From the NCBI RefSeq assembly GCF_003751265.1, contig NZ_RJKN01000006.1, positions 248,001 through 312,000 on the forward strand: a stretch of DNA of 64,000 bases, in the 5' to 3' direction. The notes under the pieces are model-generated. The model was not told the origin of the DNA and ran no database searches. It was given only the letters and a program-made list of their open reading frames with translations. Both the position numbers and the translations under genes were made by a program. The DNA is from Pseudokineococcus lusitanus. GTDB taxonomy: Bacteria; Actinomycetota; Actinomycetes; Actinomycetales; Quadrisphaeraceae. Below are positions 7,342-15,943 of this stretch, one piece after another (the first letter of the stretch is position 1; each line of letters opens with the position of its first letter).

Positions 7342-8535
7342 TCAGGCCGGCGGCGGCACCACGGTCAGCACGCCCGTGGGCACGTCCTCGTCCGCCACGA
7401 GGAAGAAGCGGTGGACGGCGGCGACGAGGGCCTCGGCGACGCGGTCGCGGGCCGCCGGGTCGGCGAGCAGGGCCGCGTCGTCCGGGGAGGTGAGGTAGCC
7501 CACCTCGACGCGGACGGCCGGCATGGCGGTGAGGCGCAGGACGTCGCTGTCCCAGGTGTGGCTGCCGCAGTCGGCGAGCCCGGTGCGGACGACGAGCTCG
7601 CGCTGGACGAGGCCCGCGAGGCGGGCCCCCTCCGTGGAGCGGGAGCGGGCGGTGCCCCAGGAGAAGGTGGCGACGCCGGAGGCGGGCGAGGGCGGCGGGG
7701 GCGCGTCGTGGTCGCGTCCCGGGGGCGTCAGCGCGTCGGCGTGGAGGACGAGGACGACGTCCGCGGCCACGTCGGCGGCCAGCGCGGCCCGCTCCTCGGA
7801 GGTCGGGTTCTGCGCCGCCCCCCGGGTGAGGACCGCCGTCGTGCCGGCGGCCTGCAGCCGCCCCTCGACCCGCTGGGCGAGGTCGAGGACGACGTCCGCC
7901 TCCCGCAGTCCGTGGCCGGTCGCACCGCTCTCGGGGCCGCCGTGCGCCGGGTCGAGGACGACGACGCGCCCGGTGGCCCGGCGCCGGGCCTGCGCGGTGC
8001 GCTCGACGTCGCGCAGCGCCGACGGGTCCCCGCCCACGACGGAGCGGTCGAGGCCGCGCAGCGCCTCCAGGGTGCGGGGGCCGACGACGCCGTCGACCGC
8101 CACGCCCGTGCTCCGCTGGAGCTCGCGGACGCCGGCCTCCGTCCGCGGCCCGAGGCGGCCGTCCCGCCGGTCGTCGAGGAGGCCGAGGGCGAGCAGCCGC
8201 CCCTGCAGCTCGGCGACGTCCTCGCCGTGGAGGAGGTGCCCCGGCACGTGGCGGAGCACGCGGTCGCCCAGGCGCCAGCGCGCGCCGTCGAGCGCACGGG
8301 ACGTGTGCCGGCCCACGACGCCGTCCGCCCGGAGGCCCCGCTCCTGCTGGACGGCGCGCACGACCCGCTCGAGCGCCTCGTCGAAGACCTCGGCGGCGGG
8401 GCCGTCGGCGGCGGCGTCGGCGGCGCCGGCCCGGACGAGAACGTCGCGCAGCGCGGCGACCCGGGGGCCGCTGTCCCCGCGCCGGAGCAGGAAGGTGCGG
8501 GGGGCGTCGTCGGGGTCGGGCGTCGGGGACGTCAC
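7342..8535 (-). CDS. cwlM: CwlM-like N-acetylmuramoyl-L-alanine amidase with two peptidoglycan-binding domains
   Basis: A 397-residue protein with two PG_binding_1 repeats (about 15-75 and 95-160, with A-D-G-V-V-G and V-D-G-V-V-G-P-R-T) and a C-terminal Amidase_3 domain. Catalytic residues of the zinc amidase fold are visible: His198 in D-P-A-H-G-G, Glu in G-L-R-E-A-D, His in L-H-A-D, and Glu in V-E-V-G-Y-L. There is no signal peptide or membrane segment. This fits CwlM, which in mycobacteria is a cytoplasmic regulator that activates MurA rather than a secreted hydrolase. Keeping the zinc ligands means hydrolysis cannot be excluded. It is the last gene of the minus-strand run and follows a strong hairpin downstream of trxA. 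Confidence 0.88.
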   Translation of the reverse strand: MTSPTPDPDDAPRTFLLRRGDSGPRVAALRDVLVRAGAADAAADGPAAEVFDEALERVVRAVQQERGLRADGVVGRHTSRALDGARWRLGDRVLRHVPGHLLHGEDVAELQGRLLALGLLDDRRDGRLGPRTEAGVRELQRSTGVAVDGVVGPRTLEALRGLDRSVVGGDPSALRDVERTAQARRRATGRVVVLDPAHGGPESGATGHGLREADVVLDLAQRVEGRLQAAGTTAVLTRGAAQNPTSEERAALAADVAADVVLVLHADALTPPGRDHDAPPPPSPASGVATFSWGTARSRSTEGARLAGLVQRELVVRTGLADCGSHTWDSDVLRLTAMPAVRVEVGYLTSPDDAALLADPAARDRVAEALVAAVHRFFLVADEDVPTGVLTVVPPPA

Positions 8536-8587
8536 GGGGGCTCCTGGGCGTCGGCGGGCGGGACGGGCGCCGGCGGGGCCGGCACGA

Positions 8588-8622
8588 CGACGGCTCCCGA
8601 CCGCGGGGGTCGGGAGCCGTCG
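8588..8622 (-). terminator. Rho-independent-type hairpin after trxA
   Basis: A perfect 15-bp stem (8588-8602 with 8608-8622) with a 5-nt loop, between the trxA stop and the cwlM start. It probably ends or attenuates transcripts from trxB-trxA before cwlM. No T-run follows, as is usual at this GC. Confidence 0.75.
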
Positions 8623-8643
8623 ACGGGTGGTGCGGGCGGTGCG

Positions 8644-8967
8644 TCAGAGCAGGTGGTCGGCGAGCTCCCGGACGAGCGCGGGCTTGGGCCGGGCGCCGAC
8701 GACGGTCGTCACGGGCTCGCCGCCGCTGTAGACGGTGAGCGTGGGGATCGAGGTGATGCCGTAGCGCGCCGCGATCCCGGGGTTCTCGTCGGTGTTGACC
8801 TTGACGACGCGGATCTTGTCCGCGTACTCGGTGGCCAGCTCCTCGAGGATCGGGGCGACCTGGCGGCACGGGCCGCACCAGGGCGCCCAGAAGTCGACGA
8901 GGACCGGCCGGTCGGCCCGGAGGACCTCGGCGTCGAAGGTGTCGTCGGTGACGGCGGTGGTGGTCAT
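8644..8967 (-). CDS. trxA: Thioredoxin
   Basis: A 107-residue classic thioredoxin with [10 protein letters not shown], followed by K-V-N-T-D-E-N-P and the cis-proline motif T-S-I-P-T-L. It reduces protein disulfides in the cytoplasm and is itself reduced by the thioredoxin reductase encoded 49 bp upstream in the same orientation, so the two form a pair. ATG 8967 has an AGGAGCA ribosome site. A second, more divergent thioredoxin gene is at 60219. Confidence 0.96.
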   Translation of the reverse strand: MTTTAVTDDTFDAEVLRADRPVLVDFWAPWCGPCRQVAPILEELATEYADKIRVVKVNTDENPGIAARYGITSIPTLTVYSGGEPVTTVVGARPKPALVRELADHLL

Positions 8968-9016
8968 GCGGTGCTCCTCGGGCTGCGGTCGTGCGGGCGA
9001 GCGGGGCGGGACGGCG

Positions 9017-10030
9017 TCAGGGCCGGTTCCCGGCGGTGCCGGCCATCTCCGGCTTGCCCTCGACGAGGCTGGCGTCGGGTGCCGGGCTGCCGGCGTCCCC
9101 GAGCTCGGCGAGGTACTTCTCCGCGTCGAGGGCGGCGGTGCAGCCGCTGCCGGCGGCGGTGATGGCCTGCATGTACTCGTGGTCGATGACGTCGCCGCAG
9201 GCGAAGACGCCGGCGAGGTTGGTGCGGCTCGAGCGGCCGTCGACGTCGATGAAGCCGTGGTCGTTGATGGTGACCTGGTCCTTGACGAGGTCCACGCGGG
9301 GGTCGTGGCCGATGGCGACGAAGAGGCCCGTGACGTCGAGCTCCCGCTCGCCGCCGCCGGTCGTGCTCCGCACCCGGAGCCCGGTGACCTTGTCCTCGCC
9401 GAGCACGTCGACGACCTCGGTGTCCCACGCGAACTGCATCTTCTCGTTCTTGAAGGCCCTGTCCTGCATGACCTTCGACGCGCGGAGCTCGTCACGGCGG
9501 TGCACCAGCGTCACCGAGCGGGCGAAGCGCGTGAGGAAGGTGGCCTCCTCGACGGCGGAGTCCCCGCCGCCGACGACGGCGATGTCCTGGTCCTTGAAGA
9601 AGAAGCCGTCGCACGTCGCGCACCAGCTGACGCCCCGGCCGGAGAGGCGCTTCTCGTTCTCCAGGCCGATCTCGCGGTAGGCCGAGCCCAGCGCGAGGAT
9701 CACCGTGCGGGCGCGGTGGACGGTGCCGCCGCCGACGGTGATCTCCTTGACGTCGCCCTCGAGGCGCATCTCGGTCACGTCGTCGAAGAGCACCTCGGCG
9801 CCGAAGCGCTCGGCCTGCTGCTCCATGCGCTCCATGAGGTCGGGGCCCATGAGCCCCTCGGGGAAGCCCGGGAAGTTCTCGATCTCCGTCGTGTTCATCA
9901 GCGCGCCGCCGGCGGTGACCGACCCGGCCACGACGAGGGGCGAGAGGTTGGCCCGCGCGGCGTAGATGGCGGCCGTGTACCCGGCCGGCCCGCTGCCCAC
10001 GATGATCACGTTGCGGACGTCGTCGCTCAC
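9017..10030 (-). CDS. trxB: Thioredoxin-disulfide reductase
   Basis: A 337-residue NADPH-dependent flavoenzyme. It has the FAD-binding [16 protein letters not shown], the redox-active W-C-A-T-C-D-G, and the NADPH-binding [12 protein letters not shown] with H-R-R-D-E-L-R-A-S. The C-terminal FAD motif is [11 protein letters not shown] 10030 is chosen: it gives the usual N-terminus ([13 protein letters not shown]) and has a GGGAG site nine bases upstream, although the frame stays open further. A C-terminal tail of about 25 residues extends past the usual family end. Confidence 0.96.
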   Translation of the reverse strand: MSDDVRNVIIVGSGPAGYTAAIYAARANLSPLVVAGSVTAGGALMNTTEIENFPGFPEGLMGPDLMERMEQQAERFGAEVLFDDVTEMRLEGDVKEITVGGGTVHRARTVILALGSAYREIGLENEKRLSGRGVSWCATCDGFFFKDQDIAVVGGGDSAVEEATFLTRFARSVTLVHRRDELRASKVMQDRAFKNEKMQFAWDTEVVDVLGEDKVTGLRVRSTTGGGERELDVTGLFVAIGHDPRVDLVKDQVTINDHGFIDVDGRSSRTNLAGVFACGDVIDHEYMQAITAAGSGCTAALDAEKYLAELGDAGSPAPDASLVEGKPEMAGTAGNRP

Positions 10031-10181
10031 GCTGACTTGCTCCCTCGGTCGGTGTCCTGCTGCTGCCGGCGGTGCCCCGGCGGGACGCCATGCTCCCGCA
10101 CCCGGGGGCACCACTGCGTCCGGTGGCGTCAACGGCGCCCCGCCGGGCCCTGTTCCCCGCGGACGGACGGCGGCGAGGGCC

Positions 10182-11186
10182 TCAGCCGCCGACGACCTCG
10201 TAGTGCAGGAGCGCGTCGGCGCCGCCCGGGCAGCCCGCCCGGACGACCCACACCTGGACGTCCGCGGGCGCCCCGGCGTGGCCGACGAGCAGGACGTCGG
10301 CGGGCTCGCCCTCCCACGCGGCGGCGTCCACGGCGACGACGGCCCCGCCCGCGCCCAGGCCGGCGAGGCACTCCTCGAGGGCCGCCGGGTCGTCGGCGGT
10401 CAGCCGGGGCCCGGTCGCCATCGCCTCCTCCACCCCCTCGTCGGGGCCGCGGTCGGGGGCGGAGGGGGCGCTGCCGGCGCCCGCGTCGCCCGAGGCGCTG
10501 GAGAACTCCTGGCTCAGCGTGAGCGCCGCGGCGGCCGGGGTGCCGCGCAGCGCGGCGTCGAGCTGGTCGGCGACACGGCCGGCGCGGTAGTCGGTGCCGG
10601 AGGCGAGGAAGGTCGGGGCGGCGACGTCGGCGGACGCCCCGCTGTCACCGCTGTCCGCGCCCCCGCCGCCCCCGGCGCTCGCCGACTCGTTCGCCGCGCC
10701 CCCGAAGGACCCGTCCTGCACCTGCCCGACGACGACCGTCCCCGCCCCGCCGACGACGACGAGCGCGGCGGCCAGGGCGAACGCGGTGCGGCGGCGGCCG
10801 GCACGGCGGGCGGCGCGGGCGCGGTCCTGCTCGTCGGCGACGGCGGCCGCGATGCGGGCGGCGAGGTCCTCCGGCGGCGGGGGCGCAGCAGCGCCGCCGG
10901 AGCGCAGCAGCGCCCGGACCCCGCGCATGTCGGCGAGGACGCCGTGGCAGCGGGGGCAGCCGAGGACGTGGGCGGCGACCTGGGCCTCGGGGGGCACGGT
11001 GCCGTCGTCGGGACGCCGGTCGCGGACCTCGCGGAGGTCGGCGTCGAGGAGGGCGTCGACCTGCTCGTCGCCCGGGTGCCCGCCGGTCCAGGGGCCGGGC
11101 GACGGGTCCGGGGGGCCGCCGGGGGGACGTCCGCCGCCGCGCCCGTCGTCGGTGCTGCCGTCGGCAGGAGGCCCGGACGTGCTCAC
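10182..11186 (-). CDS. Anti-sigma factor (zinc-binding, membrane-anchored), partner of SigM
   Basis: A 334-residue protein overlapping the sigM stop by 4 nt (GTGA). The N-terminal cytoplasmic part has a ZAS-type zinc motif ([10 protein letters not shown]-x3-C-x2-C). One membrane span lies near residue 135 ([19 protein letters not shown]). A long Ala/Gly/Ser/Asp-rich extracellular part follows, and a conserved-looking C-terminal region contains C-L-A-G-L and [14 protein letters not shown]. It should hold SigM inactive at the membrane until an envelope or redox signal releases it. The same arrangement is found next to sigM in mycobacteria. Confidence 0.85.
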   Translation of the reverse strand: MSTSGPPADGSTDDGRGGGRPPGGPPDPSPGPWTGGHPGDEQVDALLDADLREVRDRRPDDGTVPPEAQVAAHVLGCPRCHGVLADMRGVRALLRSGGAAAPPPPEDLAARIAAAVADEQDRARAARRAGRRRTAFALAAALVVVGGAGTVVVGQVQDGSFGGAANESASAGGGGGADSGDSGASADVAAPTFLASGTDYRAGRVADQLDAALRGTPAAAALTLSQEFSSASGDAGAGSAPSAPDRGPDEGVEEAMATGPRLTADDPAALEECLAGLGAGGAVVAVDAAAWEGEPADVLLVGHAGAPADVQVWVVRAGCPGGADALLHYEVVGG

Positions 11187-11947
11187 GGCTCCTCCTGCGG
11201 GGTGTCGGCGGGGGGCCCGGAGCGCCGGGACCCGTCCTCTGGGACGTGGCGGGGGCCGTGCGGGTTCCCGCCGTCGGGGGCGACGTCCGCCCGGCCCCCG
11301 CCGGGCACGGCCGGGCCGGCGCCCCCGCGCGAGGGGTCCAGCCCCCGCTCGCGGAGCATGACGGCCATCGCGGCCCGGCCGCGCGAGCAGCGCGACTTCA
11401 CGGTCCCGACGGCGACGCCGAGGAGCTCGGCCGCGCGGGCGACCGGGAGGTCCTCGAGGTCGACGAGGACGAGGGCCTCGCGCTGGTGGGGCGGCAGGAG
11501 GGCCAGGACCGCCCGGACGTCGACGCCGAGGTCGACGTCGGCCGCCGCGTCGCCGGGCGCCGCGTGCTCGAGGGCGCGGCCGTCGTCGTCCGGGCCCCGC
11601 ACGCCCTCGAGGGGCACGGTGCGGCGGACCTTCGCCCGCCGGAGGCGGTCGAGGCTGGCGTTGACGGTGATGCGGTGGAGCCACGTCGTCACGGCGGCGT
11701 CCCCGCGGAAGCGGTCGGCGGCGCGCAGCGCCGAGACCACGGCGTCCTGGACGGCGTCGGCGGCCTCCTCGCGGTCGCCGAGGACGCCGTAGGCGACCCG
11801 CCAGAGCCGGTCCGCGTGCCGGCGGGCCAGGACGCCGAAGGCGTCGCGGTCGCCCGCCACGTGCGCCGCCAGGAGGGCGGCGTCGTCCCGCGGGTCGGCG
11901 GCGTCCCCCGCCCCGACGGTGCCGCGCGGCCGCGGCGCTCCCGGCAC
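11183..11947 (-). CDS. sigM: RNA polymerase ECF sigma factor SigM
   Basis: A 254-residue group 4 sigma factor. Region 2 is D-A-F-G-V-L-A-R-R-H-A-D-R-L-W-R-V-A-Y-G with the core-binding Q-D-A-V-V-S-A-L and the -10-reading R-F-R-G-D-A-A-V-T-T-W-L-H-R-I-T-V-N. Region 4 is L-P-P-H-Q-R-E-A-L-V-L-V-D-L-E with V-A-V-G-T-V-K-S-R-C-S-R-G-R. The last 60 residues are a Gly/Pro/Arg-rich tail without sigma domains. It is translationally coupled to its anti-sigma gene. Only 35 bp separate it from the pseudokinase gene upstream, so it may be co-transcribed with the murJ cluster. Position and orthologous order support the name SigM. Confidence 0.9.
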   Translation of the reverse strand: MPGAPRPRGTVGAGDAADPRDDAALLAAHVAGDRDAFGVLARRHADRLWRVAYGVLGDREEAADAVQDAVVSALRAADRFRGDAAVTTWLHRITVNASLDRLRRAKVRRTVPLEGVRGPDDDGRALEHAAPGDAAADVDLGVDVRAVLALLPPHQREALVLVDLEDLPVARAAELLGVAVGTVKSRCSRGRAAMAVMLRERGLDPSRGGAGPAVPGGGRADVAPDGGNPHGPRHVPEDGSRRSGPPADTPQEEP

Positions 11948-11982
11948 GCCTCAGCCCGCCGGGGCCGGGCGGCCGGACGGCC

Positions 11983-14010
11983 TCACCGCACCTGCACCTC
12001 GACGAGCTCGAGGCGGGCGTCGCCGTCGACCGTCGGGAGCTCGGTGAACCACAGGACCAGCTGCTCGGTCGTCGTGCCCTCGGGCAGCGGCACCTCGACC
12101 GTGCCGCCCAGCTCGGCCGTGGCGACGACGGTGGAGCCCTCGACCTCCGGCGCGTCGGCCGTGCGGACCTCGACGGTGCCGCCGCTGCCCCGGGTCGTGA
12201 GCGTGACCGCCCGCACCGGGGTGGGGGCGCCGAGGTCCAGCGCGTACCCGACGCCGTCCTTGAGGTTGCCGAAGGCGGTGGAGCCGTACGTCGACGTGCG
12301 CCAGGCGGTGCCCTCGTCGCCGTCGAGGGCGTCCTCGACGGTGTCGGGGCCCTCCTCCCCGTCGCCCTCCGGGTCGAGGTCGGTCGCCCCGACGACCTCG
12401 GGGACGGCGGCGGGGTCGGTCGGGGTCGCCGACGGGGCCGCCGACGGCTCGCCGCCGCCCGTGCCCCCGGTGGCCGTGGGCTGCGGCGAGGACACGGGGT
12501 CGTCGTCGCCGCCGATGCCCGTCAGCACGTCGACCGCCCACACGAGCGCCACGACGACGCCGACCGCGACGACGGCCACGACGGCGACCGTCCGGCCGCG
12601 CCCGGCGCGGCGGCGTCCGCCGTCGTCCGGGCCCTCGGGACCGTCCGGGTCGTGCGGGTCGTCCGGCCCGTCGTCGCCCCTGCCGTCCGGGGCGCGGTCG
12701 GCGGGGGCGGCCACGGCGGCGACCCCCGCGGCGGGCGTCTCGAAGGCCCCGGGCCGCGGGGCGGGCCGGGACCCGCCCCGGGCCGGCGCGGCCGCGTCCG
12801 CGGGGGGCGGGACGGGGGCCGCGGCGGCCGTGGGGGCGTCGACGAGCGGGACGTCCGTCGTGGCGGCGGCGGAGGTGCCCGCGCCGGACCCGGCCGCGGC
12901 GGCGGCGACCGGGGCGACGGCGGGGGCCCCGGCGGGGGGACCGGCGTCGGCCGCGGGGCCGCCCGCGGGACGGCGGGCGGCGGGGACGGCGGGCCGGCGG
13001 ACGGGGCGGGCCCCGCCGCCGGGGCGGCCGTCGACGTAGGGGGAGTCCCACGGCGCCAGCTGGTCGGCGAGCTCGCCCGGCGTCCGCGGGCCGTCCTCGT
13101 GCGGGCCGAGCGTCACGGCGCACAGCAGGTCGAGGTCGGCGGGGACGTCGGCGACGAGGTCGGCCGGCGGGACGGGCTGGTCGCCGGGCCCGTGCGGGAC
13201 CGGCGCGCGGGGCGCCAGCGGCAGCGCGGGGGCGTCGGGCACGCCGGCGTCCTGCTCGTCGCCCTCGCCCCGCAGGGGCCCGGGCCAGCGGCCGGTGAGG
13301 CCGGCGTACGCGAGGGCCACGAGGGCCACGGCGTCCGCCCGGGCGGCGACGGCGGGGTCGACGACGGGCAGCGGGCCGGTCGGCTCCCCGCCCTCGGCGA
13401 GGTGCTCGCCCTCCGCCGCGGCGGCGTGGACCTCGACGCCGGTGACGCCGACCCCGCCGTCGCGGACCCGGCGCAGGTGCGCGGGCGTGAGGCGGCGGTG
13501 GTGCAGGCCGAGCGCCCGCGCGCGCTCGAGGGCCTGGGCGGCCTCCCCGACGAGGGTGCGCACGAGCGAGGCCGGCAGCGGGCCGCGGCGCTGCACCATG
13601 GCCGCGAGCGTCTCGCCGGGCACCGACTCGGTGACGACGTAGGACCAGGTGGCGTCCGGGTCGGCGGCCGGGGCGCCCGCGGCGGGCTCCTCGGCGTCGG
13701 CGAGCGGGTGCTCGTCCTCGCCGGGGGCCGCGGCGTCGGGCGCCCGGCTCGTGCCGACGTCGAGGACCCGCATGACCCGCGGGTCGTCGACGAGCGCGGC
13801 CCGGCGGGCGGCGTCCACGACGTCCTGGGCGCCGCCGGCGACGGCGAGGAGCTCGACGGGGCGCCCGAGCAGCAGGTCGCGGCCGCGCCACGTCGTCGTC
13901 GAGCCGGACGGCGCGGCCGCCCGGTCCGGCGCCGTCCCGCCGGTGCGGCGCACCAGCCGGTAGCGGCCCGCCAGGGCGTCGCCCTCGCGCAGCGGTGGTG
14001 CTGCCTGCAC
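11983..14010 (-). CDS. Pseudokinase with transmembrane segment and extracellular discoidin-like domain (MurJ-associated)
   Basis: A 675-residue protein with a kinase-like fold at residues 1-300 (G-R-Y-R-L-V-R-R at the start, Y-V-V-T-E-S-V-P-G-E-T-L in the hinge). The catalytic loop reads L-H-H-R-R-L-T-P-A-H with no Asp, and no DFG or invariant Lys is seen, so it should be inactive. A Pro/Ala-rich linker, one membrane span (about 490-510, V-A-V-V-A-V-G-V-V-V-A-L-V-W-A-V) and a C-terminal beta-rich domain with A-W-R-T-S-T-Y-G and A-L-D-L-G follow. In M. tuberculosis the same three parts are fused to MviN, and the phosphorylated pseudokinase binds FhaA to control MurJ. Here it is a separate gene 145 bp after murJ. 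GTG 14010 removes a low-complexity leader. Confidence 0.85.
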   Translation of the reverse strand: MQAAPPLREGDALAGRYRLVRRTGGTAPDRAAAPSGSTTTWRGRDLLLGRPVELLAVAGGAQDVVDAARRAALVDDPRVMRVLDVGTSRAPDAAAPGEDEHPLADAEEPAAGAPAADPDATWSYVVTESVPGETLAAMVQRRGPLPASLVRTLVGEAAQALERARALGLHHRRLTPAHLRRVRDGGVGVTGVEVHAAAAEGEHLAEGGEPTGPLPVVDPAVAARADAVALVALAYAGLTGRWPGPLRGEGDEQDAGVPDAPALPLAPRAPVPHGPGDQPVPPADLVADVPADLDLLCAVTLGPHEDGPRTPGELADQLAPWDSPYVDGRPGGGARPVRRPAVPAARRPAGGPAADAGPPAGAPAVAPVAAAAAGSGAGTSAAATTDVPLVDAPTAAAAPVPPPADAAAPARGGSRPAPRPGAFETPAAGVAAVAAPADRAPDGRGDDGPDDPHDPDGPEGPDDGGRRRAGRGRTVAVVAVVAVGVVVALVWAVDVLTGIGGDDDPVSSPQPTATGGTGGGEPSAAPSATPTDPAAVPEVVGATDLDPEGDGEEGPDTVEDALDGDEGTAWRTSTYGSTAFGNLKDGVGYALDLGAPTPVRAVTLTTRGSGGTVEVRTADAPEVEGSTVVATAELGGTVEVPLPEGTTTEQLVLWFTELPTVDGDARLELVEVQVR

Positions 14011-14070
14011 GCTCGCGCCTCCTCCCGGCCCGTCGGCGGCGCCCCGGTGGCTCCGGGCACCGCCGCCCCC

Positions 14071-14076
14071 AGCGTA
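14071..14076 (-). promoter_or_regulatory. Possible -10 element for the pseudokinase-sigM genes
   Basis: TACGCT on the minus strand in the 145-bp gap between murJ and the pseudokinase gene, 60 bp before the GTG. It fits the TAnnnT pattern; the -35 is unclear. Confidence 0.35.
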
Positions 14077-14155
14077 GGGGCGGGGCACGACAGGGGCCGG
14101 GACCGACCGGCCGCCGGGCGCCGTCGCCGGGAGCCGAGGGGTCGGCGCGGGGCGG

Positions 14156-15943
14156 TCAGCCGCGGCGGCGGACCTGGGCGAGCACGTCGTCGAGCTCCCG
14201 CACCCGGGTCGCCCGGAGCATGAGGACGTACGCGACGACGACGACGGCCCCGGCCACGAGGACGACGGCGAGGGCCGACGTCCGGCCGGTGATGCCGCCG
14301 AGCAGGGCCTGGACGCCCTCCGAGGCGCCCCAGCCGGCGAGGCCGGCGACGACCGCGGCGAGCAGCACCCGCACGTGCAGGCGCAGGACGCGGGGGCCGT
14401 CGAAGGGGCCGGTGCGCCGGCGCAGGAGGACGAGCGCCGTGACGAGGCCCGCGACGTTGCCCACGCTCTGCGAGAGCCCGAGGCCGACGACGACGAGGTC
14501 CGCCGGCAGCGTGAGGGCGACGACGACGGTGAGGACCGCGGACGTGGCCGCGGCGACGGCGACGCCGACGAAGGGGCGCCTGCCGTCCTCGCGGGCGTAG
14601 AAGCCGCGCTGCACGAGGTAGAGGGCGCTGTAGAAGGGCAGGCCGAGGGCCATGGCGGCCGTCGTCCGGCCGACGTCCTCGCCGCCGCCCGCCCCGAAGA
14701 GCAGGACGCCGACGGGCCCCCCGAGGACGACGAGCCCCGCGGCCGAGAGCACCGAGACGACGCCGAGCAGCCGCAGGCCGAGCGACATGTCGGCGCGGGC
14801 GCCGTCCTCGTCGCCGGAGGAGATGCGCCCGGACAGGCGCGTGAAGAGCGCCGTGACGACGGAGACGGCCACGAGGGAGTGCGGCAGGACGTAGAGGAGG
14901 TAGGCGAGGCCGAGGACCGCGGGGCCGGGGGGCGCGGCGGCGTCCTCGGGCAGGGGCGAGCCGGCGCCCTGCGACCCGTAGACGGCGACCTGCGTCGTCA
15001 CGACGTACCCGGCCTGGGAGACGAGGATGCCGGCGAAGGTCCACAGCGCGACGGTTCCCGCGCTGCGCAGCCCGACGCCGCGGACGCCGAGCCGCGGCCG
15101 CCAGCGGAAGCCGAGCCGCCGCAGCGGGACGAGGAGGACGAGGGCCTGCGCGACGACCCCCGCCGTCGCGGTGCCGCCGAGCAGGGCCACCTGGCCGCTC
15201 GTCATCGACGCGAGACCGGCCTCGGGGTCCGCGCTCCCGTGCAGGCCGATGAAGACGGCGAGGCCGGCGATGGAGACGACGTTGTTGACGACGGGCGCCC
15301 ACATGTACGGCCCGAAGCTGCCGCGGGCGTTGAGGACCTGGCCGAGCACCGTGTAGAGCCCGTAGAAGAAGATCTGCGGCAGGACCCAGAGCGCGAAGGC
15401 CGTGGCCAGCCGCAGGAGCTCGTCGCCCCCGGACGCGCCGGCGTACAGCCGCACGAGGAGCGGCGCGGCCAGGAGCGAGAGGCCGGTCACCGCGGCGAGG
15501 CCGACGACGACGAGGGTGACGAGGCGGTCGACGAAGGCCTGCCCGCCGTCGGGGTCGCGCGAGGCGCGGACGATCTGCGGCACGAGGACGGCGTTGAGGA
15601 CCCCGCCCGCGATGAGCAGGTAGATGATGTTGGGGATCCGGTTGGCGACGTCGAAGGCGTCGGCGCCCGTGCCCACCGCGGCGACCGCGGTGACGAGCAC
15701 GACGGACCGGGCCAGGCCGAGCACGCGGCTGACGGCGGTGCCGGCGGCCATGACGGTGCTCGAGCGCAGGAGGCCCTGCACGCCCGTGGGACCGCCCGGG
15801 GCAGGGGCGGCGGCGGGGGTCGCGGTGCCCGAGGGCGCCGTCGGGGCCGTGGCGGGCAGGTCGGCGGGCGCCGTCGTGGTGCCGTCGTCCTCGCCCTCGC
15901 GGCGGGGGGTCCCCGTGGTGCCGGGGGGGCCGGGGGTGCTCAT
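14156..15943 (-). CDS. murJ: Lipid II flippase MurJ (MviN)
   Basis: A 595-residue protein that moves lipid II across the cytoplasmic membrane for peptidoglycan synthesis. After a 55-residue hydrophilic leader it shows S-S-T-V-M-A-A-G-T-A-V-S-R-V-L-G-L-A-R and N-R-I-P-N-I-I-Y-L-L-I-A-G-G-V-L-N-A-V-L-V-P. It continues with about 14 hydrophobic segments and V-Q-R-G-F-Y-A-R-E-D. The ATG overlaps the stop of the DUF6049 gene (ATGA), so both are co-translated. The mycobacterial C-terminal pseudokinase part is absent and is encoded by the next gene instead. Confidence 0.95.
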   Translation of the reverse strand: MSTPGPPGTTGTPRREGEDDGTTTAPADLPATAPTAPSGTATPAAAPAPGGPTGVQGLLRSSTVMAAGTAVSRVLGLARSVVLVTAVAAVGTGADAFDVANRIPNIIYLLIAGGVLNAVLVPQIVRASRDPDGGQAFVDRLVTLVVVGLAAVTGLSLLAAPLLVRLYAGASGGDELLRLATAFALWVLPQIFFYGLYTVLGQVLNARGSFGPYMWAPVVNNVVSIAGLAVFIGLHGSADPEAGLASMTSGQVALLGGTATAGVVAQALVLLVPLRRLGFRWRPRLGVRGVGLRSAGTVALWTFAGILVSQAGYVVTTQVAVYGSQGAGSPLPEDAAAPPGPAVLGLAYLLYVLPHSLVAVSVVTALFTRLSGRISSGDEDGARADMSLGLRLLGVVSVLSAAGLVVLGGPVGVLLFGAGGGEDVGRTTAAMALGLPFYSALYLVQRGFYAREDGRRPFVGVAVAAATSAVLTVVVALTLPADLVVVGLGLSQSVGNVAGLVTALVLLRRRTGPFDGPRVLRLHVRVLLAAVVAGLAGWGASEGVQALLGGITGRTSALAVVLVAGAVVVVAYVLMLRATRVRELDDVLAQVRRRG

